From NCBI GenBank assembly GCA_037478835.1, contig JBBFLV010000003.1:62001-126000 (forward strand): DNA of 64,000 bases, read 5' to 3'. The position numbers and the translations under genes are program-made. This stretch comes from 630D-37 sp037478835 (GTDB lineage Bacteria > Chloroflexota > Anaerolineae > Anaerolineales > Villigracilaceae). Shown piece by piece: positions 1-8,234 of the stretch. The first letter of the stretch is position 1; every line of letters starts with the position of its first letter. The notes beneath the pieces are model-generated. The model did no database searches. It was not told where the DNA came from and worked only from the letters and a program-made list of their open reading frames with translations.

Positions 1-803
1 CGGGTGATCGAGCTCAGCGTGACGGTCAAAGCAGTCAACGGCTCATCGCGCGCGTTGGCCAGCCGCGCCACCAGCACCCCGCGCCCTTGTGGCGGCACCA
101 TCCACAACTCCGGGTTGTAGGTCTTGAAAAAGGAGTTCTCGCCCCAACGCACCTCAAAGTGAAGATGGGGCCCGGTCGTCATCCCGGTATCGCCCACCTT
201 GCCGATCTCCTCCCCACGTTTGACTACCCGTCCCACCACCGTTTCGATACGGCTCAGGTGCGCATAGATCGTATAAAGTGTCTTCCCCTGGTATCCGAAA
301 TCATGACGAATGGCCACGGCCATGCCGTAAGGGTCCCTATCGTTGCCGGGCGCGCCGCTGAACAGCCCCCAATCTGCCCAGATCACCACACCATCCCCGG
401 CGGCCAGCACCGGACTCCCCGCCTCGGCCGGAATATCCACACCGGAATGCACCACATCGCCGAAGAATGTGCCTCCGTAGCGATAATCTGCGACCGGCCA
501 ATTCACCTGATCGGCGGGGATGGGGCGAATAAAGTAAAAGTGATCATGAAGGGATGGGGCCCAGGGCACCGGGTACAAGGGAGGCCGCCAGCCCGAACGA
601 GGCTCGGCAGCCACCGTGGGCAGGGTGAAGCGCAGCGGTTCCAGGGTGGACGTGGGCGTGGGTGCCGGCAAAAAGAGCACCGTCGTTTCCCCGGCTTCTG
701 CCAGGAGCGGCGTCGGGGTAGTGCCTGGCGTTGGGACTTGGCGCCCGCAGGCGGTGAGCAGGAAAAAAGCATAGGCCAGGACGAAGAAACCCAGGCGTCT
801 CAT
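1..803 (-). CDS. M23 (LytM-type) metallopeptidase lipoprotein, 3' end outside the window
   Basis: Reading the minus strand from the ATG at 803 gives an open frame that runs off the window edge. The N-terminus is a lipoprotein signal (hydrophobic stretch ending in LLTAC), followed by a Thr/Pro-rich linker. The catalytic domain shows the M23 zinc motifs HSGVD and HLHFEV, with a YAHL segment between them. The family cleaves peptidoglycan cross-bridges or serves as an inactive amidase activator; the visible zinc ligands argue for an active enzyme. It would sit outside the membrane as a lipid-anchored protein. Its ATG overlaps the stop of the upstream TolB-like lipoprotein gene (ATGA), so the two are probably translationally coupled. 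Confidence 0.85.
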   Translation of the reverse strand, partial: MRRLGFFVLAYAFFLLTACGRQVPTPGTTPTPLLAEAGETTVLFLPAPTPTSTLEPLRFTLPTVAAEPRSGWRPPLYPVPWAPSLHDHFYFIRPIPADQVNWPVADYRYGGTFFGDVVHSGVDIPAEAGSPVLAAGDGVVIWADWGLFSGAPGNDRDPYGMAVAIRHDFGYQGKTLYTIYAHLSRIETVVGRVVKRGEEIGKVGDTGMTTGPHLHFEVRWGENSFFKTYNPELWMVPPQGRGVLVARLANARDEPLTALTVTLSSIT

Positions 804-2629
804 GGCAAGGGGGTGTTGGTCGGAATCGGGGTCGGCGTAGCGCTGGGTGTGCGCGTGGGGCTCGGGGTCCAGGTGGGGCGCGGCGTCCACGTGGGACGGG
901 GCGTGGGGGTGTAGGTCGCCGTGGGTGTCGGCGTAAGCGTGGGCGGGAGCACCACCGTCGGCGTGATCAGGATATCGGGTGGGTAGAGCTCCAGCATCGC
1001 CTGATGCCAATTTAACCCGCCGCGGAGCACAAACTCGTTGAAACGCGCCCCGCGCACGTAATTCCGCCAATTCGGCAGGGCCGGCAAGCGCTCCCAGCCA
1101 TACGCTTGGGCGAGCGCGGTCAGGTTGATCCAATACCCGCCCGGTACCGGGGCAAAGCCGCCTCCTTGCTCGTAAAGCGCCGGGTCCAGGTTGTAGCGTG
1201 CCCCCAGGTCCCAGGGAGCGTCGGTGAGGGGTTCGCCCGTTCCGCCGGACTGGGTTCGGGTGCGCAGGTAGACCGTCCAGTAGGTCTGACCGGCGATCTC
1301 CTGGGGCACGGCGACCATCCATCCGGCCTCGTTAAGCGCCAAAGGCAGGGCAAAGGCGCGGCCGGTGTAGAGCCAATCCTGCGCATAGCCGGGATCGAGG
1401 GGCACGGTCAGAGGGACGAAGGCATTTTCCAGCGTGCCTAGCGCATCCCAGCCGGCCTCGCGCAAGATGCGCGCCCGTAGCGCCTGAAACGCCTCGTTCA
1501 CGAAATCGTGCAGTTGCGGATAAGGCGCCTGCACATCTCCCAGATCCACCAGGGACCAGCGCGCCTCAGGGGCGCGTGGAGTGAGGATTGGGGACCACAG
1601 AGGCTGAGGGGTAGCCTCGGCGGCCAGGAGATAGGCCTCCGGCAGTGGGAAGGGCAGCGAAGCGGCCATCCAGAGCAGGCCGCGCACCCGGCCGGGCAAA
1701 GGGATGGGCGGCGAGAGGAGATTGCCCTGGCGATCGTAAAAAGCGAGCAAATGGGCTTGGGGTGTTTCCAAGATCACCGCCAAGCGTTGACCCTGCGGGT
1801 CCCAAACGGCGCGATCGCCGCTGCAGAGCCAGCGCGCCGCCTGTTCGGGACGCGTCACATCCCACAGGTAAATGCCGCTCAGCGTGCCATCTTGCGCATT
1901 CGCCGCCCAGAGGAGCGTTCTGCCATCCGCCGACCAGACCGGGTAACGTTCGGTGACCAGGGGAGTTTGGGTCAGGTTGCGGAAGCGCTCGGCGCCGGTT
2001 TTATCTAGATCGGCCAGCCAGATATCGTTGCTGCCATCACGGGTAGAGACGAAGGCGATCTGTCGTCCGCCGGGTGACCAGGCCGGGGCACTATCGGCGG
2101 CCGCGGAATCGGTCAGGCGGATCGGGGTCCCCTGGGGTTGGGAGATCGGCAAAATAGAAATTTCCAGATTTTCCTCGATGTAGCCGCTAAAAGCCAGCCA
2201 TTGACCATCCGGCGACCAGGAAGGGGCGGCGGCGTAGGTTGGGAAATTCGTCAGCTGGTTGATCTGCGCGCGTTCCCAATCCAGCAGAAACAGATTCCAG
2301 CTGCCGTTGCGGTTGGATGCAAAAGCGATCTGTTTCCCGTTGGGATGCAAAGCCGGTGTGATGTCGCTCCATTCGCCATCCGTCAGCCGCAGGAAGCGCC
2401 GGCTCTCCGGCAGATAGGCGAAGAGATGGGCATAGCCTTGCTCCTCGATGGAAAGGACCAGCGTGCTTTCGCCTTCCTGGGATGCCACCGGCGTGGAAGG
2501 AGGAGGGGGCGGGGTGAGAGATGGGGAGGGCGTTATGGCCGCCGGAGTATCCGTTGGAGGGTTTTCCGCATAGTGCACGCAGGCGCTCAGGCTTAACAGC
2601 AGAAGGAGGAGAAGCAAAAAGCGCGGCAT
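800..2629 (-). CDS. TolB-like (PD40/WD40-like repeat) lipoprotein with Thr-Pro-rich C-terminus
   Basis: A 609-residue protein. It opens with a polyleucine signal and lipobox (LSAC, about residues 13-16), then a Thr/Pro linker to about residue 45. Roughly residues 55-320 hold several beta-propeller repeats of the TolB/PD40 type, seen as recurring motifs such as HPNGKQIAFAS, SPDGQWLAFSG and SPGGRQIAFVS. Residues about 350-555 form a further region I do not recognise. The tail is a low-complexity run of TPT/RPTWTP units, typical of Chloroflexota surface proteins. The tail may span the envelope or serve as a glycosylation region; that is inference. It overlaps the M23 lipoprotein gene downstream and lies 3 bases after the 122-residue unknown gene. 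Confidence 0.8.
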   Translation of the reverse strand: MPRFLLLLLLLLSLSACVHYAENPPTDTPAAITPSPSLTPPPPPSTPVASQEGESTLVLSIEEQGYAHLFAYLPESRRFLRLTDGEWSDITPALHPNGKQIAFASNRNGSWNLFLLDWERAQINQLTNFPTYAAAPSWSPDGQWLAFSGYIEENLEISILPISQPQGTPIRLTDSAAADSAPAWSPGGRQIAFVSTRDGSNDIWLADLDKTGAERFRNLTQTPLVTERYPVWSADGRTLLWAANAQDGTLSGIYLWDVTRPEQAARWLCSGDRAVWDPQGQRLAVILETPQAHLLAFYDRQGNLLSPPIPLPGRVRGLLWMAASLPFPLPEAYLLAAEATPQPLWSPILTPRAPEARWSLVDLGDVQAPYPQLHDFVNEAFQALRARILREAGWDALGTLENAFVPLTVPLDPGYAQDWLYTGRAFALPLALNEAGWMVAVPQEIAGQTYWTVYLRTRTQSGGTGEPLTDAPWDLGARYNLDPALYEQGGGFAPVPGGYWINLTALAQAYGWERLPALPNWRNYVRGARFNEFVLRGGLNWHQAMLELYPPDILITPTVVLPPTLTPTPTATYTPTPRPTWTPRPTWTPSPTRTPSATPTPIPTNTPLP

Positions 2630-2632
2630 GAG

Positions 2633-3001
2633 CTACGGTTCGGCGGCCACCGTTTCAAAGGTCAAGAAATGTGGCGTGTCCTGCGGCCCTTCGGGGTAGA
2701 AGAGGACTGCCTCGGCAGTATACGGATTGTGACCACCCCCATCGCGCAGGTGTAGGGTGAGTTCCACTTTCCAGGACATCGGTTCGATGATGCTGGCGGA
2801 AGCAACCTCCTCTCCTTCCGCATTGGTGATCAGGATTTCGATGTGGGGACGCACCTGAAAGGGGGTGATCTCCAGGTTCAGGCGCACGCGTTTGCCATCC
2901 GTATAGGGGGTGGCTTCCATGCCCAAAATATGGGTTTCTTCGGGGCGGGCGCGCTTGGAAAGGTCTTCCGGAGGGATGAAGGTGAGGTGAAAGTCGCTCA
3001 T
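2633..3001 (-). CDS. Conserved-looking protein of unknown function, 122 aa
   Basis: A small soluble protein with no signal peptide or membrane segment. The N-terminus (MSDFHLTFIPPEDLSKR) is followed by alternating hydrophobic/polar stretches suggesting a beta-rich fold, for example the segments RVRLNLEITPF, PHIEILITNAEG and WKVELTLHLRD. I cannot assign it to a named family. It sits 3 bases downstream of the ParB/SerK-fold gene and 3 bases upstream of the TolB-like lipoprotein gene, so it is expressed within the envelope operon. A role with the preceding ParB-fold protein is possible but unsupported by motif. Confidence 0.65.
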   Translation of the reverse strand: MSDFHLTFIPPEDLSKRARPEETHILGMEATPYTDGKRVRLNLEITPFQVRPHIEILITNAEGEEVASASIIEPMSWKVELTLHLRDGGGHNPYTAEAVLFYPEGPQDTPHFLTFETVAAEP

Positions 3002-3004
3002 AGG

Positions 3005-3832
3005 CTACTCGTCAAAAAGAAAGGTGGCTTCGGCATAGTAACGCACATTTTTGTGCTTCAGGCGCTCTTCGATCCAGTGTTGCAGGTAGGCCTGTTTATA
3101 TTCCAGCGGTTTGGCGCTGGAAAGTTCATGGAGGGGATAGTTCAGGTGCAGGACGCGTGGGGAGATGGTGAAGCGGGTGATCCCGGTGGGCAGTACCTGC
3201 CCGCGCCCGACCAGAGCGAGCACCGTTTGAATATCGAAGCGCGGGAAGATGATCAGGGCGGTCAGATCGGGGTAAACATTGCGGAAAGACTCGATCAGCG
3301 TCTGGCTGGTGCGATCGAGAAAGGCGCGTTCTTTGTAGGTGTTAACGATCGCATGGAGGACGCGCACTTCGTCTTCCAGTGCGGCCGGTGTACAACCGAG
3401 GTAGGCGCGTCCATCCGCCAGGCGGATTTGCAACGTGGTGCAATCCGGCGGGGTGAGCGAATGCTGCACGTCGATCTTTTTCAGACTCAGGCCCTCGATC
3501 TGGCGCAGCGCATATAGAAGGGTGCCCGGTTTCATTCCCCAGACAACGTGATTCCACGTTTGCAACGTGACGCGCGGGTCATCCGGTTCGACTACCTGCG
3601 CTACGATGTGGGGAAATTCCATCGCCCTCAGAGAAGTGACGCGGTTGGCGCCATCCAGCACCATATAGCGCCCACTGCCATCGTGCAGCGACATCACGAT
3701 CGGAGGATTACGCAGGATTCCCTGAGAGCGCAACTTTTCGACCAGGGGTTGCGTGCGTTGGAGATCGTGATCTTCGTGCAAGATCAGGGCGTCAAGGGGA
3801 AGAATGCGTAGGGTAGGGATGTTCGGGATCAT
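3005..3832 (-). CDS. ParB/sulfiredoxin-fold protein, similar to SbnI/SerK free-serine kinases
   Basis: 275 residues. The first ~90 show the ParB-like core: a lead-in LPLDALILHEDHD, then a segment LVEKLRSQGILRNPPIV, and the box LDGANRVTSLRAM, matching the Dgx(N/H)R motif of SerK and SbnI rather than chromosome-partitioning ParB, which would carry GERRxRA. There is no helix-turn-helix DNA-binding region. In the characterised relatives this fold phosphorylates free L-serine; the C-terminal ~180 residues are family-specific. Function here is inference from motif. The start at 3832 lies inside the upstream rluA-type gene, a 41-base overlap in another frame. I keep it because the conserved strand IPTLRILPLDAL begins just after this start. 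Confidence 0.6.
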   Translation of the reverse strand: MIPNIPTLRILPLDALILHEDHDLQRTQPLVEKLRSQGILRNPPIVMSLHDGSGRYMVLDGANRVTSLRAMEFPHIVAQVVEPDDPRVTLQTWNHVVWGMKPGTLLYALRQIEGLSLKKIDVQHSLTPPDCTTLQIRLADGRAYLGCTPAALEDEVRVLHAIVNTYKERAFLDRTSQTLIESFRNVYPDLTALIIFPRFDIQTVLALVGRGQVLPTGITRFTISPRVLHLNYPLHELSSAKPLEYKQAYLQHWIEERLKHKNVRYYAEATFLFDE

Positions 3833-4493
3833 AGGGTACCATTCCGAGAATTTCTAAGGCCTGTAGAATGTCCTCGGCCAGGGGGGCCTGCAAGGTTTGG
3901 GCGCTTCCCAAGCGGGGATGGGTAAAGGTGAGCGACCAGGCGTGGAATGCCGGGCGGGCGATCAGGGACGTGGAAGGGGCACCGTAGAGTTCATCTCCCA
4001 GCAGGGGGTAGCCCAGCGCCGCGGCGTGCGCTCGGACCTGATGCGTGCGTCCCGTCTTCGGCAGCGCCTCGACCCAGGCATACCCTGCCGTGCGCGTCAG
4101 CACGCGAAAGAGCGTCTCTGCCGGCTTCCCTTTTTGGGAAACAACGGTACGGTGACGTCGTCCCACGTCGGCGCGTAGAGGATGGGAGGCCTGCATTTCC
4201 TCCCACTGCGGCTCGCCCACCAGGATCGCCCGATAGCGCTTGACGACCTGGTGCGATTCAAATTGTAGGCTCAAGCTACGGTGGGCCTGCGCTGTTCGGG
4301 CAAAAAGGAGCAGGCCGCTTGTTACCTTGTCCAGGCGATGAACCGGATACACTTTGCCGAAGTGTGCTTGAGCCCAGGCGATCGCCGTCAACCGTTCGGG
4401 AGCCCAGCCCTCCACCAACGTGGAAAGGCCGGGAGGTTTATTGAGCGCGATCAGGTCTTCATCCTGGTAAAGGATTTGTGGCTCCGGAAACAC
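3792..4493 (-). CDS. RluA-family RNA pseudouridine synthase
   Basis: 233 residues. The catalytic motif HRLDKVTSGLLLFA is clear, with the Asp that attacks uridine. The later family motifs KTGRTHQVRAHAAALGYPLLGDELYG and HAWSLTFTHP are also present. There is no N-terminal S4 domain, so it is a short RluA/RluC-type enzyme; the rRNA or tRNA target cannot be read from sequence. The start is a GTG at 4493, with a possible -10 box (TATAAA on the minus strand, 4502-4507) only about 8 bases upstream, which would make the mRNA nearly leaderless. Its 3' end overlaps the ParB/SerK-fold gene by 41 bases. It is the first gene of the minus-strand operon. Confidence 0.85.
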   Translation of the reverse strand: MFPEPQILYQDEDLIALNKPPGLSTLVEGWAPERLTAIAWAQAHFGKVYPVHRLDKVTSGLLLFARTAQAHRSLSLQFESHQVVKRYRAILVGEPQWEEMQASHPLRADVGRRHRTVVSQKGKPAETLFRVLTRTAGYAWVEALPKTGRTHQVRAHAAALGYPLLGDELYGAPSTSLIARPAFHAWSLTFTHPRLGSAQTLQAPLAEDILQALEILGMVPYDPEHPYPTHSSP

Positions 4494-4637
4494 CCCTTGA
4501 TTTTATACCAGTTTCGGCTGTTGTGCTGAGGATCGAGCAGCTTTCCCAAACACACCCCATTCCTGATATACTTTTGCCCGTTGCTTCTGCGACTCTCCGG
4601 TGGCAAGTTTTTTCCGTTTGAATTTGTGGAGGAGACG
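4494..4637. promoter_or_regulatory. Divergent promoter region between rluA-type and methyltransferase genes
   Basis: On the plus strand an extended -10 element (TG-A-TATACT, ending at 4572) lies about 65 bases before the methyltransferase ATG; no good -35 is seen. On the minus strand TATAAA (4502-4507) sits directly before the GTG at 4493. Both are sequence-based guesses. Confidence 0.35.
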
Positions 4638-5273
4638 ATGCATCCTTCCTCGATCGGTCGGCGTTTCGATCGTCGCGCGGCGCATTACCAGAATCTTCTG
4701 ACGGCTTTCATTGGGGAATGCGAATTGCGCCAAATTCGTCCTTTGATTCCTGCAGGCGTCACGGTGTTGGATTACGGTTGTGGCACCGGCCGGGTAACTT
4801 TTGATCTGGCCTATCGAGGTTGTCGGGTTACGGCGTTCGATATTTCCTCCCAAATGCTCGCCCGTGCCGTAGAGCGAGCACAAAGGTTACCGATTACATT
4901 GCGTCAGAATGTTGTCTTTGTTCACGATGTAGAGAACCTCTATCTGCGGCGATGGAATTGGATCACCTGCATTGGGGTTTTAGATTATTACCCGGATCCG
5001 CACCCGCTCTTACACCTTCTTTTCATACTCCTTGCTGAAGAGGGACGATTGGTGATCACGTTTCCCAACGCTCTCAGCCCTTTAGGCTGGCTCTATGCGC
5101 TCTTCTCGCGCTTCACGGTTCCGGCTACGCCACGCTCCCCTGCATTCATCCGCCGAGCAGTAAACGCAAGCGGTTTTGCCATTCTAACCGAACGCTATGC
5201 TTTTCCGGCCATTCGCGGCATAGGGCACACCATCATTTTGCTTCTAGCCAAAAACCCTACAGGAGGATCTTGA
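4638..5273 (+). CDS. Class I SAM-dependent methyltransferase
   Basis: 211 residues from the ATG at 4638, chosen because GGAGGAG lies just upstream; an in-frame earlier start is not supported by a ribosome site. Motif I is VLDYGCGTGR (residues about 43-52), followed by VTAFDISSQML (motif II acidic residue) and a motif near ITCIGVLDYYPDP. The fold is a small-molecule or lipid/sugar O-methyltransferase type; the substrate cannot be named. Its stop overlaps the start of the glycosyltransferase/deacetylase fusion (TGATG), so the two genes form one translational unit and probably act on the same glycan or glycolipid. Confidence 0.8.
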   Translation: MHPSSIGRRFDRRAAHYQNLLTAFIGECELRQIRPLIPAGVTVLDYGCGTGRVTFDLAYRGCRVTAFDISSQMLARAVERAQRLPITLRQNVVFVHDVENLYLRRWNWITCIGVLDYYPDPHPLLHLLFILLAEEGRLVITFPNALSPLGWLYALFSRFTVPATPRSPAFIRRAVNASGFAILTERYAFPAIRGIGHTIILLLAKNPTGGS

Positions 5274-7342
5274 TGAGATTCCAACAATGCTCTGTGGTGG
5301 TCATTATCCCTGCTTATAATGAGGAGAACCGCATTGGGCGTGTGTTGGAGGTAGTTTCTCAGCGCCAGGATCTGGGAGAAATTCTGGTAGTGGATGATGG
5401 CTCTACCGATCACACGGCGGAAGAAGTCCTGCGTGCGGCCGAACGTGACCCCCGCATTCGTCTGATCCGTCATGGAACAAACCGAGGAAAAGGAGAGGCC
5501 ATTTTTACCGCCCTCCAGGCTACGGAATCGCCATATCTTCTCTTGCTGGATGCCGATTTGGTGGGCTTGCAACCGGCGCATTTGGAGGCTTTAATCCAAC
5601 CGGTTTTAGAACATCGTGCCGATATGACCATCGGTGTCTTTCGCGGTGGCCGTTTCTATACCGATTTTTCCCATCGGATCACGCCTTGGTTGAGCGGGCA
5701 ACGTTGTATACGTCGGGAAATTCTAGAGCAGATCAACCGGCAAGCGGCGGCCGGCTATGGATTTGAAACAGCGCTCACCATTGCCGCTTCTCAAGGCAAC
5801 TATCATACCCGTTTTGTATCCCTCCGGGGGGTCTGGCATATTCCCAGCGAATTGCATCGGAAGCACGGCATTCGCTGGCGATTGCACATGTATGCGCAGA
5901 TCTTGCGCGCCTGGCGTATGTGTGGTGGTTGGCGTGGATGGTGGCAACATCGCCGCAAAAGCATCTTCCTCGGCCTCCTGTTGCTTTTTTTGCTTTTTTT
6001 CCTGCTGCCGAACATGCGCGCCCCAGGACGGGCTTTTTCCTCTTTGCCCTCCCTTTCTTCCTACTCGGAGGCCCTGCCTGTTCTGGATTTAAGCGACGTG
6101 AACCGGATCATGATTTTTGCACCTCATCCCGATGACGAAACCCTAGCCGCCGGAGGGCTAATTCAAAAAGCGTTGGCTCAAGGGATTCAGGTCAGGGTGG
6201 TGATCGTAACGAATGGCGATGGTCAACCTGCTGCTCCCTTTGTGCTGGAAAAACGCGCTCGTCCCCGTCCGGCGGATTATATTCGCATGGGACAACGGCG
6301 GCAACAAGAATCCTTGGCCGCGCTGAAAGTGTTTGGCCTCCCTGCCGAAGATGTGATCTTTTTGGGGTATCCGGATCGTGGCCTTTTTCCCATGTGGTTG
6401 AGTGATTGGAACACGCAATGCCCTTTTGTAGCTCCTTATACGAAAGTCTCAGCCGTCCCTTATGATGGGGTTCTCGATGCTCATGCTGTTTACTGTGGGG
6501 ATACGTTGTTGAGGAACTTGCGTTTTCTGTTGGAGAAAGAACGTCCGAACTTGCTTGTCGTGCCGCACCCGGCCGATCAACATCCGGATCACCGTGCCTT
6601 GAGCGCTTTTACCCGTATGGCACTGGTGCTAGAGGAACAAGCCGATCCGCAATATCGACCGCATGTGTGGGGATATCTCGTGCATTATGCTTCTTTTCCC
6701 CAGCCAAGAGGGAACGACCCTGACAAGATGCTTTTGCCTCCCGAACGCTTGAACAAGATCGAGGCATGGTCGCAGTTGACTCTTTCCCCTTCCGAGGTGA
6801 GTGTGAAGGCCAAAGCGATTCGGCAGTATTCCTCCCAACTCGTTTTGCTGGGGGGATTTTTATCTGCCTTTGCCCGGCGCAATGAACTCTTTGCCGTTTT
6901 GGAAAGCCGTTCTCTGATGGGAATCGATATGCAGACTCTGCCATTTCCGTCCCTCAAATTGGCTCAAACCGAGGATCCCGATCTGGTTACCTTTACTCGG
7001 TTGAACAATCTACCGGTACGAGGAAATGAGATTGAAAACTGGCAGATTACTCGCTTCGGGAGTACTTTAATTTTACAAGTAACAACTCACCGTGAGCTTT
7101 TGCCGGGGCTAGAATTGCTTCTCTGGGTCAAATGGCCGGATGGACGCACCCAAATATTCAGTTTACACCATCCGAACCGCCTGTTTCATCCGAATGACTA
7201 CATAGTACAGATAGACTTACCTTCCTCTGATCGCCCTGAGGTGATGGCCTTTGCGGCTATGCTTCGGGAGGGACGATGGCGCATCTCGGAAAGTGGCTGG
7301 TATGTAATGGCGATCGAGGCATTTCCTCCCTTTCAGCCGTAA
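5273..7342 (+). CDS. Fusion of family 2 glycosyltransferase and PIG-L/LmbE-type deacetylase
   Basis: 689 residues from the ATG at 5273, with AGGAGG six bases upstream. Residues about 8-225 form a GT-A glycosyltransferase: IIPAYNEENRIGR, the VVDDGSTDH nucleotide-binding box and LLDADLVGL (metal-binding DXD). A single strongly hydrophobic segment at about 231-248 follows. Residues about 280-530 are a PIG-L-type zinc deacetylase with the signature PHPDDE (284-289) and a second metal motif HPDH (439-442). The last ~150 residues look beta-rich and are unassigned. Known PIG-L enzymes deacetylate GlcNAc-linked lipids or thiol precursors. One chain could therefore transfer a sugar and then deacetylate it, on opposite membrane sides or after folding back. 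Coupled to the methyltransferase upstream. Confidence 0.85.
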   Translation: MRFQQCSVVVIIPAYNEENRIGRVLEVVSQRQDLGEILVVDDGSTDHTAEEVLRAAERDPRIRLIRHGTNRGKGEAIFTALQATESPYLLLLDADLVGLQPAHLEALIQPVLEHRADMTIGVFRGGRFYTDFSHRITPWLSGQRCIRREILEQINRQAAAGYGFETALTIAASQGNYHTRFVSLRGVWHIPSELHRKHGIRWRLHMYAQILRAWRMCGGWRGWWQHRRKSIFLGLLLLFLLFFLLPNMRAPGRAFSSLPSLSSYSEALPVLDLSDVNRIMIFAPHPDDETLAAGGLIQKALAQGIQVRVVIVTNGDGQPAAPFVLEKRARPRPADYIRMGQRRQQESLAALKVFGLPAEDVIFLGYPDRGLFPMWLSDWNTQCPFVAPYTKVSAVPYDGVLDAHAVYCGDTLLRNLRFLLEKERPNLLVVPHPADQHPDHRALSAFTRMALVLEEQADPQYRPHVWGYLVHYASFPQPRGNDPDKMLLPPERLNKIEAWSQLTLSPSEVSVKAKAIRQYSSQLVLLGGFLSAFARRNELFAVLESRSLMGIDMQTLPFPSLKLAQTEDPDLVTFTRLNNLPVRGNEIENWQITRFGSTLILQVTTHRELLPGLELLLWVKWPDGRTQIFSLHHPNRLFHPNDYIVQIDLPSSDRPEVMAFAAMLREGRWRISESGWYVMAIEAFPPFQP

Positions 7343-8087
7343 CTTGCACATTCTCACTCACCCCTAATTCCTAACCTATCTCTCCTCAAGTCTCCCACCC
7401 AAGGTCCACGTATGGCTTTTTGTTATTCTAATTGCGCCAAAGAAAATTGACAGGATTAACAAGATTTAAATGAAATAAAAATGAAGAATTTCGGCAAAAA
7501 TAGGAGGCGTGCATTTTTCCCGATCATCCCGGCTATCTAGACGGTCGTTTGCGGCTCAGCATCCAGGTCGTTTGTTATAGGGAACGTTTCCAGAGGCCTC
7601 TTGTGTGACGGCAACCCCCAATATCCGGCAAAAACGTAGCACAGGATTCATCCTGCGCCAAAAATCATAGCATAAATTTTGCACTTTTCTGAGTAGTTCT
7701 GGCCGTACAGCCCCGCTGTTTTGTGCGCAGCAGGAAGATTTTCGAGCCGGGCGGTGCACAAGATGATGGCATCTTTGTGCTGCGAGATTGCCGGACTCAT
7801 GGTGAACTCGAAACCGTAAGGTTGTACACCATACCAAGGATCATGTCATTGCGTAGTGCTTAAAAAAGTGAAAATCCCTAAGGTCCACTAGGGCTTTTCA
7901 TTGTTCTAACGAATTTGTATTGAAAGTAAGCCTCATTGGGTACCGCAGCACGAAAAACGCCCTGCGGCAACACAAGTTTTGACAACTTTGGCAACCACAT
8001 ATCGCTATTGCTGAAAACGGTGAAAAGCCCTAAAGGTCCACGGGCTATTCCCTCCTCAAACCGCCAATGCCCGTTATAATAAACCCC
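7343..8087. other. Non-coding stretch with repeated hairpin motif
   Basis: No convincing gene in about 745 bases. Open frames here lack ribosome sites and family motifs. The AT content is higher than in the flanking genes. A short motif built around AAGGTCCAC recurs three times (see separate entry). Near 7448-7470 there is a stretch resembling the simple GACAGGATTAACAAGATT type of intergenic repeat. Confidence 0.5.
7400..8054 (+). repeat. Three dispersed copies of an AAGGTCCAC-centred hairpin motif
   Basis: Copies lie at about 7400-7431, 7866-7911 and 8019-8054. The second reads CCCTA-AGGTCCAC-TAGGG followed by CTTTTC, a short stem with a T-rich tail. The third has GCCC-TAAAGGTCCAC-GGGC with the same AAAAGCCC lead-in. 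The first and second also share the downstream TTCTAA sequence. The stems and T tails look like small terminators, or like remnants of a duplicated regulatory leader. All three precede the lysine aminomutase gene. Confidence 0.45.
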
Positions 8088-8201
8088 ATGAGAAAGGTGT
8101 TTTGCCACAAGCGCCTTCCACTCTTCTTGCTGTCCTATTTTGCCGGCTTTTACCGTCCCGATCACGATCCGCCTGGCGGAGTTGGAACACCCTTGCTTTA
8201 A
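8088..8201 (+). CDS. Possible 37-residue short open frame before lysine aminomutase
   Basis: An ATG at 8088 starts a 37-codon frame ending TAA at 8201. A perfect TATAAT (8075-8080) lies 7 bases before it, so a transcript from this promoter would be leaderless or nearly so. The peptide is short, contains a hydrophobic centre (PLFLLSYFAGF) and no known motif. It ends 33 bases before kamA and could be a leader peptide, or the ATG may be coincidental in the kamA 5' region. Confidence 0.25.
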   Translation: MRKVFCHKRLPLFLLSYFAGFYRPDHDPPGGVGTPLL

Positions 8202-8234
8202 TTCCAAACTTTCGCACCTTTTCTGGAGGAACCT

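Noticed and set aside
87..914. Plus-strand open frame with a Gly/Val-rich end
   Set aside because: Antisense shadow of the M23 lipoprotein and of the Thr/Pro-coding tail of the TolB-like gene.
7556..7837. Minus-strand frame of 93 codons in the kamA upstream region
   Set aside because: No ribosome site, no hydrophobic or domain pattern, unusual composition; treated as non-coding.
7878..8207. Minus-strand frame of 109 codons opposite the kamA leader
   Set aside because: Covers the repeated hairpins and the plus-strand promoter; no recognisable protein features.
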